From contig NZ_BNBC01000029.1 of NCBI RefSeq assembly GCF_014654675.1, positions 54,547 through 118,546 of the forward strand: a stretch of DNA of 64,000 bases, written 5' to 3'. A program made the position numbers and the translations under genes. The notes beneath the pieces were generated by a model. It searched no databases, was not told the DNA's origin, and worked only from the letters and a program-made list of their open reading frames with translations. Positions 45,564 to 53,344 of the stretch are shown here, piece by piece; position 1 is the stretch's first letter, and each line of letters opens with the position of its first letter. Source of the DNA: Streptomyces spiralis (GTDB lineage Bacteria; Actinomycetota; Actinomycetes; Streptomycetales; Streptomycetaceae).

Positions 45564-46424
45564 TCAGGCCTCACCGTCCCCCTGGTGCGGCGCCCGGGAG
45601 CCGCCCGCCCGTGCGAGCGTCCGTACGACGTCGGACACCCGCGTGTAGACACCCGGGCTCCCCGCTCGTCCACAGCCACTCCCCCACGACACCAGCCCGA
45701 TCAGCCGGCCCTTGGCGACCAGCGGACCCCCGCTGTCGCCCTGACAGGCGTCCCGGCCCCCTCTGGCCTCGCCCGCGCACAGCATCGTCCCGGGCTTGTA
45801 CGTGCCCTCGGCACTGCCCGGATAGGCCCGCTCGCACTGGGCGTCGGACAGGACGTGCACCCGTGCCGCGTGGAGGCTGTGGGCGTAGGCAGCGGCACCG
45901 GTGGTGTCACCCCAGCCGTAGACCACTGCGCTCGTGCCCGGCGTGTACGCCGGGTCACCCGGGCCCGCCATGGGAATGACGGCGCTCCGCGGCAGCGGCT
46001 CGGTGAGGGTGAGCACGGCGAAGTCGCCCGCGTTGGTGGCCCTGTCGTACCGCGGATTGACCCAGATGGCCCGCACCCGGATCTCCTTGCCCCCACCGGA
46101 GAGCAGATCGGTACGGCCCGTGATGATCTTCAGGTCCCGTGTCGGTGGCGCGCCCACCACGTCCCCGCCGAGACAGTGGGCCGCGGTGAGCACGGCGGTT
46201 CGACTGACGGCCACACCCCCGCAGAACTGCCCCGCGCGCGTACCCCCGAACCGGTCACGGCTGGAGAGCGCCACGGTCCACGGGCTGTGCGACACATCGA
46301 CGGGAAAGCCACCGATGACAACGCTGTCGGCGACCGCCGGGACCGCGTTCACCAGCGGTATCGCGGCCCCCGCCGCCGCAAGGACGAGCGGCCGGGCCAG
46401 CGCCCGGGCAATACGGCGTCGCAT
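45564..46424 (-). CDS. Secreted trypsin-like serine protease (S1A)
   Basis: A 286-residue secreted protease. The signal peptide covers about 1-33, and the mature N-terminus is probably in VVIGGF. The catalytic triad is H83 (TAAHC), D134 (GDFAVL) and S231 (GDSGGP). D225, six residues before the serine, sits at the bottom of the specificity pocket and predicts cleavage after Arg or Lys. Six cysteines fit the conserved disulfides. I chose the ATG at 46424, since GAGGAG directly abuts the GTG at 46430 but has correct spacing to the ATG. It lies between hrdB and the DUF7455 gene. Confidence 0.93.
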   Translation of the reverse strand: MRRRIARALARPLVLAAAGAAIPLVNAVPAVADSVVIGGFPVDVSHSPWTVALSSRDRFGGTRAGQFCGGVAVSRTAVLTAAHCLGGDVVGAPPTRDLKIITGRTDLLSGGGKEIRVRAIWVNPRYDRATNAGDFAVLTLTEPLPRSAVIPMAGPGDPAYTPGTSAVVYGWGDTTGAAAYAHSLHAARVHVLSDAQCERAYPGSAEGTYKPGTMLCAGEARGGRDACQGDSGGPLVAKGRLIGLVSWGSGCGRAGSPGVYTRVSDVVRTLARAGGSRAPHQGDGEA

Positions 46425-46491
46425 ACGCACTCCTCACTCTGGGGTGGTCGTTGAACACCCAGAGTCGGGCAGACCGCCGCGAGCCGCAGCA

Positions 46492-46528
46492 CGAAGGCCC
46501 GGCCCCCCGACGGGGGGCCGGGCCTTCG
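46492..46528 (-). terminator. hrdB terminator
   Basis: A perfect 17-bp stem (46492-46508 with 46512-46528) with a 3-base loop, 18 bases after the hrdB stop codon on the minus strand. Confidence 0.93.
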
Positions 46529-46546
46529 GTGACCTGGGGCCGTGAC

Positions 46547-48085
46547 CTAGTCGAGGTAGTCGCGCAGGACCTGCGAACGCGACGGGTGACGCAGCTTCGA
46601 CATGGTCTTGGACTCGATCTGGCGGATCCGCTCACGCGTCACGCCGTACACCTTGCCGATCTCGTCCAGGGTCTTCGGCTGACCGTCGGTGAGGCCGAAG
46701 CGCATGGAGACGACGCCGGCCTCGCGCTCGGACAGGGTGTCCAGCACGGAGTGCAGCTGCTCCTGCAGGAGCGTGAAGCTGACGGCGTCGGCGGGGACGA
46801 CGGCCTCGGAGTCCTCGATGAGGTCACCGAACTCGCTGTCGCCGTCCTCACCCAGCGGGGTGTGCAGCGAGATGGGCTCACGGCCGTACTTCTGGACCTC
46901 GATGACCTTCTCCGGGGTCATGTCGAGCTCCTTGGCCAGCTCCTCCGGGGTGGGCTCGCGGCCCAGGTCCTGGAGCATCTGGCGCTGCACGCGCGCGAGC
47001 TTGTTGATGACCTCGACCATGTGCACCGGGATACGGATGGTGCGGGCCTGGTCGGCCATCGCTCGGGTGATCGCCTGCCGGATCCACCAGGTGGCGTACG
47101 TGGAGAACTTGTAGCCCTTGGTGTAGTCGAACTTCTCGACCGCGCGGATCAGACCGAGGTTGCCCTCCTGGATGAGGTCCAGGAAGAGCATGCCGCGGCC
47201 GGTGTACCGCTTGGCCAGCGAGACCACCAGACGGAGGTTGGCCTCCAGGAGGTGGTTCTTGGCGCGACGGCCGTCCTCGGCGATGATCTCCAGCTCACGC
47301 TTGAGCTTGGGGGCGAGCTTGTCGGAGTTGGCCAGCTTGTCCTCGGCGAAGAGACCCGCCTCGATGCGCTTGGCCAGCTCGACCTCCTGCTCGGCGTTGA
47401 GCAGGGGGACCTTGCCGATCTGCTTGAGGTAGTCCTTGACCGGGTCGGCGGTGGCGCCGGCCGCGGCGACCTGCTGGGCGGGGGCGTCGTCCTCGTCCTC
47501 GTCGGAGAGCACGAACCCGGCGCTCTCGGCGCCCTCCGGCTCCTCCGCGCCCTTGGGGTCCTCGAGCACCTCGTCCTCGAGAAGCTCGACGTCGTCCTTC
47601 TTGCCGGCGGTCTTCTTGGCCGCCGTCTTCTTCGCGGCGGCGGTCGTCTTCTTCGCCACCGTCTTCTTCGCGGCGGTCGCCTTCTTGGCGGCGGCCTTCT
47701 TGGGAGCGTCGTCCTCGACGGGCGAGTCGACGGCAGGCGCCGCCGGGGTGGCGGTGGCGGTGGCCTTACTGGCGGTCACCGTCTTGGCCGCGACCGTCTT
47801 GGTGGCGGTGCGCTTGGCCGGACTCTTCGCTGCGACGCTCTTTCGGGTGCGCTTGTTGGGCTCCGCGGCACTGACCATCAGCGTCACACCCTCTTCCTCG
47901 AGGATCTGGTTGAGGCTGCGCAGTACGTTCTTCCACTGAGTGGCCGGAATCTGGTCAGCTTCGAAGGCCCGACGCACATCGTCGCCGGCGATCTGCCCCT
48001 CAGCCTTTCCCCGCTCAATGAGCGCCATGACAGAGACGGACTCGGCGATCTCCGGCGGGAGCGTACGGGATGTGCTGGCCGACAC
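46547..48085 (-). CDS. hrdB: Principal (housekeeping) RNA polymerase sigma factor HrdB
   Basis: The essential group 1 sigma factor. It has 512 residues, in line with S. coelicolor HrdB. The N-terminus (about 1-75) is conserved, and a Lys/Ala/Thr-rich low-complexity stretch (about 78-165) and an acidic patch follow. Region 1.2 starts near 205 (DPVKDYLKQIG), and region 2 contains NLRLVVSLAKRY, EGNLGLIRAVEKFD and TYATWWIRQAI for core binding and -10 melting. Region 4.2 (TLDEIGKVYGVTRERIRQIE) binds the -35 box. I chose the GTG at 48085, preceded by GAGAGG. It has its own terminator and a long upstream region. Confidence 0.98.
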   Translation of the reverse strand: MSASTSRTLPPEIAESVSVMALIERGKAEGQIAGDDVRRAFEADQIPATQWKNVLRSLNQILEEEGVTLMVSAAEPNKRTRKSVAAKSPAKRTATKTVAAKTVTASKATATATPAAPAVDSPVEDDAPKKAAAKKATAAKKTVAKKTTAAAKKTAAKKTAGKKDDVELLEDEVLEDPKGAEEPEGAESAGFVLSDEDEDDAPAQQVAAAGATADPVKDYLKQIGKVPLLNAEQEVELAKRIEAGLFAEDKLANSDKLAPKLKRELEIIAEDGRRAKNHLLEANLRLVVSLAKRYTGRGMLFLDLIQEGNLGLIRAVEKFDYTKGYKFSTYATWWIRQAITRAMADQARTIRIPVHMVEVINKLARVQRQMLQDLGREPTPEELAKELDMTPEKVIEVQKYGREPISLHTPLGEDGDSEFGDLIEDSEAVVPADAVSFTLLQEQLHSVLDTLSEREAGVVSMRFGLTDGQPKTLDEIGKVYGVTRERIRQIESKTMSKLRHPSRSQVLRDYLD

Positions 48086-48579
48086 GAACAACCTCTCGGA
48101 ACGTTGGAAAACGGCTTCCGGCCCCGTCCACAGTGGACAGGAGCCGACCACCGGCCTGGGGATTGGGCCGACGGCGCGGGCGGGGGCCGGGGAAGATGCA
48201 CAGCGCCGTGAACGGCGTCCGTATTCCCTCCGCGGCTGTCACCTCTTAGGTCATCGCGTTGTTCCCATGAGCGTTACGCCCATTCCGCGTGGCCCGAGTC
48301 ACACCCCGTAAGCGCTCAAAAGTTGTCATAACCGGGCATAAAAGTTCACCAGTCGTCACCGACAGGCCGCTCCGGCGGGCCCTCTCAGGCCCCCTCCGGG
48401 CCCAGGCCCCGCCCGCCGGACCTCTCAGGGCCTCGCCCGCTCCTCATGCGCGGACCCCGCCGAGTGCGCGGAGGATCCGGCGGGGTCCTGCGAGAGGCCG
48501 CTCACTCACCGGCCGGGTGAGACCGCGGGAGGACGGCAGAGCCTGCCATGCCGTCCGCGCCCGGGGCAGCGCTGGTCGC
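48086..48579. promoter_or_regulatory. hrdB upstream region with a possible sigma-R-type promoter
   Basis: A 494-base gap without a gene. On the minus strand GGAAC at 48265-48261 is followed after 18 bases by GTG (48242-48240), close to the GGAAY-N18-GTT pattern of the redox sigma factor SigR. SigR is known to use a second hrdB promoter in S. coelicolor. Around 48300-48350 the DNA is A/T-richer (AACTTTTATG, TTATGACAACTTTTG) and probably holds the main promoter. Confidence 0.45.
48452..48488 (-). terminator. Probable gntR terminator
   Basis: GGACCCCGCCG (48452-48462) pairs with CGGCGGGGTCC (48478-48488) around a 15-base loop, about 90 bases after the gntR stop on the minus strand. Confidence 0.6.
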
Positions 48580-49467
48580 TCAGTGCTCGCGCGGAGCGGG
48601 TACCACCCGCTCGATCTCGGGATGCACCGTGAGCAACTGGCGCATGGCGGCCTCGGCCGCCGCCCCGTCGCCGGCCGCCAGCGCGTCCACGATCCGGCTG
48701 TGCTGTGCCAGGGATGTCTCGTTCGGCCGATCACAGCCCGTGACGGGGCCGCCGGAGACCTGAAGAGCGGCCGAGACGATCCCGGAGAGGTGCTCCAGCA
48801 TCCGGTTGCCTGCGATCTGGATCAGCAAGTTGTGGAACTCGGCGTCCGCGCGGGAGAAGGTGAGCGCGTCGCCCTGCCCCAGGGCGTGCCCCATGATCTC
48901 GACCATGTCGGAGAGGCGCTGCTGGACGTCCTCGCGCCCGTGCCCGGCGGCGAGCCGCGCGGCGAGCGGTTCGATCGTCCACCGCAGCTCGCTCAGCTCA
49001 CGGCGCTGGTCGTCGCGCTGTGGCCCGAAGGCCCGCCACTCGATGATGTCCGGGTCGAGGAGATTCCAGTCGCTGACCGGGCGCACGCGTGTGCCGACGT
49101 TCGGCCGGGCGCTGACCAGGCCCTTTGCCTCCAGGACACGGAGCGACTCGCGGACGACGGTGCGGGACACCTCGAAGCGCTGGCCGATCTCCTCGGGCAC
49201 CAGCGGGCGGTCGGCGCCGAGGTCTCCGGAGACGATCATCTGACCCAGCTGCTGAACGAGTTGGCCGTGCAGTCCGCGGCCTCGGCTGCCCGCGGCGCGC
49301 CGGCCCACGCGCCCCAGCTCCGGGTCCGCCCCCTCCCAGGCGGGGCTTGCGACGCGGTCGGGGACAGGTGCCTCCGCGTACGGGTAGCGGTCGAGTCCGC
49401 CCGGGCCGGCCAGACCGGAGTCTGAGTTGCGGGCGGCGGTCATCATGGTGTGCGCAAGGGTACTCAC
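48580..49467 (-). CDS. GntR-family regulator (FadR/FCD type)
   Basis: A 295-residue regulator. After an about 65-residue variable N-terminus comes a winged helix (about 70-135, core IGQRFEVSRTVVRESLRVLE) and an FCD ligand domain (about 150-285) with Asp/His positions in ADAEFHNLLI and AQHSRI that bind metal in the family. It resembles Streptomyces GntR regulators of sugar-acid (for example gluconate) genes, but no such genes are adjacent. The GTG at 49467 (VSTLAHT) follows AAAGGATCC. It precedes hrdB on the same strand with a terminator between. Confidence 0.88.
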   Translation of the reverse strand: MSTLAHTMMTAARNSDSGLAGPGGLDRYPYAEAPVPDRVASPAWEGADPELGRVGRRAAGSRGRGLHGQLVQQLGQMIVSGDLGADRPLVPEEIGQRFEVSRTVVRESLRVLEAKGLVSARPNVGTRVRPVSDWNLLDPDIIEWRAFGPQRDDQRRELSELRWTIEPLAARLAAGHGREDVQQRLSDMVEIMGHALGQGDALTFSRADAEFHNLLIQIAGNRMLEHLSGIVSAALQVSGGPVTGCDRPNETSLAQHSRIVDALAAGDGAAAEAAMRQLLTVHPEIERVVPAPREH

Positions 49468-49629
49468 GGATCCTTTGTCGGCGTCGCTTCCAACTCCCTT
49501 GAGGTCTTTGGTGAAAAGCACACGAAAGGGTGATCGCTCACTCCGTCGCAATTGACGCCTTATCGGAAAGAAATGTGCTTTCCGTGGGGAGTTGCACACA
49601 ATGCGCGACCGAAAGAGCGCGAACGGTTG

Positions 49630-52314
49630 TCATCTGACCCTGCTTCGCAGGGTCAGCACCAGATACCCGCCCAGCAGCGCGGCCAGGGACAACGCGAGCG
49701 CACTGCCCACAGGTTGCGCGATCACGCGAGCCGCGGCGGCCAGATAGCGGTCTCCCCCGAAGGGCCACTCCAGCAGGAACGTCCGGTGCAGCCTCGTGGG
49801 CAGACCCGCCGCGTCCCCGGCCGCCCCGCCCAGGACCTTCTGCACGACGGGTACGACGACGACCGGTACGGCGAGGACCGCCGCGAGCCCGGCGGTGGTG
49901 GAGCGGAACAGTCCCGCGGCCAGTACGCCGGCCCAGGCGCAGCCCACCATGAGGCCGATCCAACTCGCGCCGAGCCAGAGCCAGTCGCCGGGAACCTGGG
50001 TGAGCTCCCGTCCGTAGACGATGTAGAGCACCTCGGCGTCGCAGCCGATCGTGAGGAAGGCGAGCAGAAGCGCGGTGGCGCCGGCCACGAGGAGCTTGGC
50101 GGCGAGCAGCCCGAGACGGCGGGGCACGGTGCCGCGGTCCGCGGCCAGCGCCGGGTGGCGGAACTCGTCACCGAAGGAGAACGCGCCGAGCAGCCCGGCG
50201 CCCAGCGCCGCGGGCGGCAGGGGGAACTGCTGCGGCCACGCCGCCAGCAGCCGTGGCTGAGGGGTGTGGCCGAGCCGTCCCATGATCAGGGCCGTGAGGA
50301 CGGAGACGACGAGGACGGCGCCGACGGTGACGAACCCCGTGCCGACGCCCGAGGCACGGCGCAGCTCATAGCGCAGGGGGCGCAGAGGGCTGGGCCCGAG
50401 TCGGACGGAGATCGGCGGAGGGAGCGGGGAGGAGGTACCGAGCGTGACGGCCTCCGCCGGACGTGGACGTGGGGTGGGGATCGAGGGCTGCGCGGCCGAC
50501 TGGTGGCCGACCGTCGACTGGGCACTCGAGGACCGGCCGGCGGTGGTGGCGCGCGTGGTGCCGCGCCGAGAGCCCGCAGGGTGGGGACCCGTGCGGCCGG
50601 GGGTGGAGCGCTGCGGGGGTGAGGACCGTGGATTCGGGGACTTCGAGGACTTCGACGAAGAGGAGTGTGACGCGGCTGAGGAATCTGATGCGGCGGAGGG
50701 GAGCGCCTCGGGGGACTCCGCGCGCGCGGGGGCGGCCGAGGCCGCCGCGGGAGCGAGTGCGTCCTCGGCCTCGGCGGGGACGGGCACCTCCGGAGAGTGC
50801 GGGACCTGGAGCGGAGGGTCGCGGCGGGTGGCGGCGGAGTTGGTGTCGTGGCTGTTCGTCGTGGCCGGGATGTCCGTGCTCGTGGTGGCCGACGCCTCTG
50901 GACGGGCTGCGGCGGAGGCTGCCTCGGGGTGAATGCCGGCGGCGAAGGCATCGGGGTGTGTCCCGGCCGCCGGGGCCCGGGCGTCAGTGCCCACACCCCG
51001 GCCCCGGTCGTCGAGGGGGGTCTGCCCGGGGGTACTGCCGGCCCGCGCCGCCGGGGGCGCCTGGGCGGAGGGCGTCTGGTCGGAGGGTGCGTGGTCGTGG
51101 GCTGCGTGGTCGGTGTGTGCCGTACCGGAGGCTGCGCCGCTGCGCGTGGTGACCGAGGCCGCCTCGGAGGTGGTGACGAACGCCTTCTCGGCCGCTCGGT
51201 CGGCCGATCCCGCTTCCCGCCGCTCGGGCACCGTCCCACCCTCCGAGAGCCCGGCGGCGAACGTCTCCTCATCACCTGTGGTGGAGGATCCGGCGTCGGG
51301 GCCGGATGAGACGCCTGCGGCGGGGGCGGCGGCCGCCGCCCGTACCCCCTTGGCGGCCCGCACCACGACGGACTGCGCGCCACTGATGCCGACACCGGTA
51401 CCCGGCCCTGCTCCCGCTCCCGCTCCGGCTCCGGCCCCCGGGCCCATGTCGCCCACTTCGTCGGCGAGTTGGTGAACGGGGATGCCGTGGCGGAACGCGA
51501 TCTCGCCGACATCGGCACACGTGCTGCCGTAGACGCACAGACGGTTGCCCTCCTCGCGCACGACCTCGACGGAGCGGTGGGCGGTGCGGGCCTCCTTCGC
51601 CAGAAGGGCCGCGAGGCGGGTGGCGTGCGGGCTGCGGACCGCGACACGGGGGCGGAGCCGGTTGCGGGCGAAGTCCGCGACCTCCTGGTCGGCGACGACG
51701 GTGCCGCGATCGAGCGTGACGACGCGGTCGGCCGTCCGGGCCGCCTCCTTGGAGTCTGCGGTGGTGAAGAGGACGGTGCCACCCTGGGTCGCGTGAGCCC
51801 GCAGCATGCCGTGCAGCCAGCGGCTTTCCCGGGGGGAGAGTCCGTCGGCCGGGTTGTCGAGGACCAGCGTGTGCGGATCGGACAGCAGGACGCAGGCCAG
51901 GCCCAGGCGGCGGTCCATACCGCGGGACAGAGTGCCCAGGCGCTCCTCCCGGAAGCTGACCAGCCCGACGACCTCGAGGACTTCGTCGGCGCGCCGGGCC
52001 GGAAGGCCCGAGGCCGCGCACAGCATGCGCAGATGACCGCGGACCGTGCGGGACGGGTGTCCGGGGACGTCGCCCAGGAGGACACCGACCTCGCGCGACG
52101 GGTGGGAGATGCGGTGCAGGGGACGGCCCCTGAAGTAGGTGATGCCTCGGCCCTGTTGGAGTTCGAGCATGAGTCTGAGCGTCGTCGTCTTGCCCGCGCC
52201 GGGCGTTCCGAGGAGCGCGGTGACTCGCCCCGCGTGCGCTTCGAAGGTCACGTCGTCGACGGCGGGCGGAAGGTCCTTACGGGAGTCGCTGGTCAGTCCG
52301 AAGGCCTGGATCAC
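49630..52314 (-). CDS. ABC-2-type fusion protein with degenerate ATPase motifs
   Basis: An 894-residue protein. An N-terminal ABC ATPase (about 15-215) is joined to a C-terminal six-helix ABC-2-type membrane domain (about 640-890) by about 335 residues of Ala/Pro/Ser/Thr-rich linker. Walker A is intact (GTPGAGKT, 36-43), and the signature is LSRGM (129-133). In Walker B the catalytic Glu is replaced (VLDNP, N154), and the switch His is missing (FTTAD, A186). ATP binding without normal hydrolysis is therefore possible. The start may be GTG 52314 or TTG 52323, neither with a strong ribosome site. A 10-bp hairpin overlaps the last codons (49634-49656). Confidence 0.8.
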   Translation of the reverse strand: MIQAFGLTSDSRKDLPPAVDDVTFEAHAGRVTALLGTPGAGKTTTLRLMLELQQGRGITYFRGRPLHRISHPSREVGVLLGDVPGHPSRTVRGHLRMLCAASGLPARRADEVLEVVGLVSFREERLGTLSRGMDRRLGLACVLLSDPHTLVLDNPADGLSPRESRWLHGMLRAHATQGGTVLFTTADSKEAARTADRVVTLDRGTVVADQEVADFARNRLRPRVAVRSPHATRLAALLAKEARTAHRSVEVVREEGNRLCVYGSTCADVGEIAFRHGIPVHQLADEVGDMGPGAGAGAGAGAGPGTGVGISGAQSVVVRAAKGVRAAAAAPAAGVSSGPDAGSSTTGDEETFAAGLSEGGTVPERREAGSADRAAEKAFVTTSEAASVTTRSGAASGTAHTDHAAHDHAPSDQTPSAQAPPAARAGSTPGQTPLDDRGRGVGTDARAPAAGTHPDAFAAGIHPEAASAAARPEASATTSTDIPATTNSHDTNSAATRRDPPLQVPHSPEVPVPAEAEDALAPAAASAAPARAESPEALPSAASDSSAASHSSSSKSSKSPNPRSSPPQRSTPGRTGPHPAGSRRGTTRATTAGRSSSAQSTVGHQSAAQPSIPTPRPRPAEAVTLGTSSPLPPPISVRLGPSPLRPLRYELRRASGVGTGFVTVGAVLVVSVLTALIMGRLGHTPQPRLLAAWPQQFPLPPAALGAGLLGAFSFGDEFRHPALAADRGTVPRRLGLLAAKLLVAGATALLLAFLTIGCDAEVLYIVYGRELTQVPGDWLWLGASWIGLMVGCAWAGVLAAGLFRSTTAGLAAVLAVPVVVVPVVQKVLGGAAGDAAGLPTRLHRTFLLEWPFGGDRYLAAAARVIAQPVGSALALSLAALLGGYLVLTLRSRVR

Positions 52315-52454
52315 CCGCAGCAAGATAGCGCGTTATGTCCGTTTTTTCGGGTATCGCGGGGCGCGTTCGACATCGTCGCCACCCTCACCCGACCTGGTGT
52401 TCGCCCTTCGCAAGAAGAACCGGTCGATGGAGCGGCACACGGGTGCGCGGAAGG

Positions 52455-53213
52455 TCAGACCTCGGGGCGCAGCATCGGCGGGTTGAGCAGGGTGGCCCCG
52501 CCCGCCCGGAAGAGCTGGGCCGGCCGGCCGCCCTGGCGGGTGGTCGTGCCCCCGGTGGGCACCAGGAAGCCCGGGGTTCCGGTGACCTTGCGGTGGAAGT
52601 TCCGCGGGTCGAGCGCCACACCCCACACCGCCTCGTAGACACGGCGCAGTTCCCCGACGGTGAACTCGGGTGGGCAGAACGCGGTCGCCAGCGACGAGTA
52701 CTCGATCTTGGAGCGGGCGCGCTCCACTCCGTCGGCGAGGATCTGGGCGTGATCGAACGCGAGCGGGGCCAACGCCTCGCCGTCGCGGTCGTAGGCACTC
52801 GGCTGCAGCAGCTCTTCCACGGGCGCCCACCGGGCGTTGCTGGCGTCGCCCCCCGCCCGGGGCGCGGGCAGGTCGGGGGCAAGGGCGAGATGGGCGACGC
52901 TGACGACGCGCATGCGCGGATCGCGCTTCGGGTCACCGTAGGTCGCGAGCTGCTCCAGGTGAGCGCCATGGTCCTGGACGGGAGCGGACGGGTCGTGCAC
53001 CTGCAGTCCGGCCTCCTCGGCCAGCTCACGCGCCGCTGCCTGCGCCAGGTCCTCGTCCGCCCGCACGAAGCCGCCGGGGAGTGCCCAGCTTCCCTGGAAC
53101 GGGGGCTCTCCCCTGCGCACCGCCAGCGCGCACAGGGCATGGCGGCGCACGGTCAGCACGACCAGGTCCACGGTGACGGCGAAGGGCGGAAAGGCTGACG
53201 GGTCGTAGGGCAT
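52455..53213 (-). CDS. NrtR-like Nudix protein with C-terminal winged helix
   Basis: A 252-residue protein. The N-terminal Nudix domain (about 10-150) has an intact box from GGFVRADED (48-) to RELAEEAGL (62-70) with the metal-binding REUxEE pattern. The C-terminal part (about 165-250; EFTVGELRRVYEAVWG, DPRNFHRKV) is the winged helix of NrtR-type regulators, which sense ADP-ribose and control NAD synthesis in other bacteria. The full REUxEE means it may still hydrolyse ADP-ribose or ADP-sugar. The ATG at 53213 starts MPYDPSAF, and the ribosome site is weak. Targets are unknown. Confidence 0.87.
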   Translation of the reverse strand: MPYDPSAFPPFAVTVDLVVLTVRRHALCALAVRRGEPPFQGSWALPGGFVRADEDLAQAAARELAEEAGLQVHDPSAPVQDHGAHLEQLATYGDPKRDPRMRVVSVAHLALAPDLPAPRAGGDASNARWAPVEELLQPSAYDRDGEALAPLAFDHAQILADGVERARSKIEYSSLATAFCPPEFTVGELRRVYEAVWGVALDPRNFHRKVTGTPGFLVPTGGTTTRQGGRPAQLFRAGGATLLNPPMLRPEV

Positions 53214-53344
53214 GCGGCGATCATAGTCGTCTGCCTGACGATAAACACTCCCTTCGTCGGCCGCATCGATGACTGGTCCCCTGTGCTCCGCCGTACGACT
53301 CACGGTCCGCCTCCCGACTCCGTCCGCTGCCGCGTCGTACGAGG

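Noticed and set aside
48264..48286. GGAAT at 48286-48282 (minus strand) as a SigR -35 element
   Set aside because: Eighteen to nineteen bases downstream the sequence is AACA, not GTT. The neighbouring GGAAC-N18-GTG is slightly better and is listed as a candidate.
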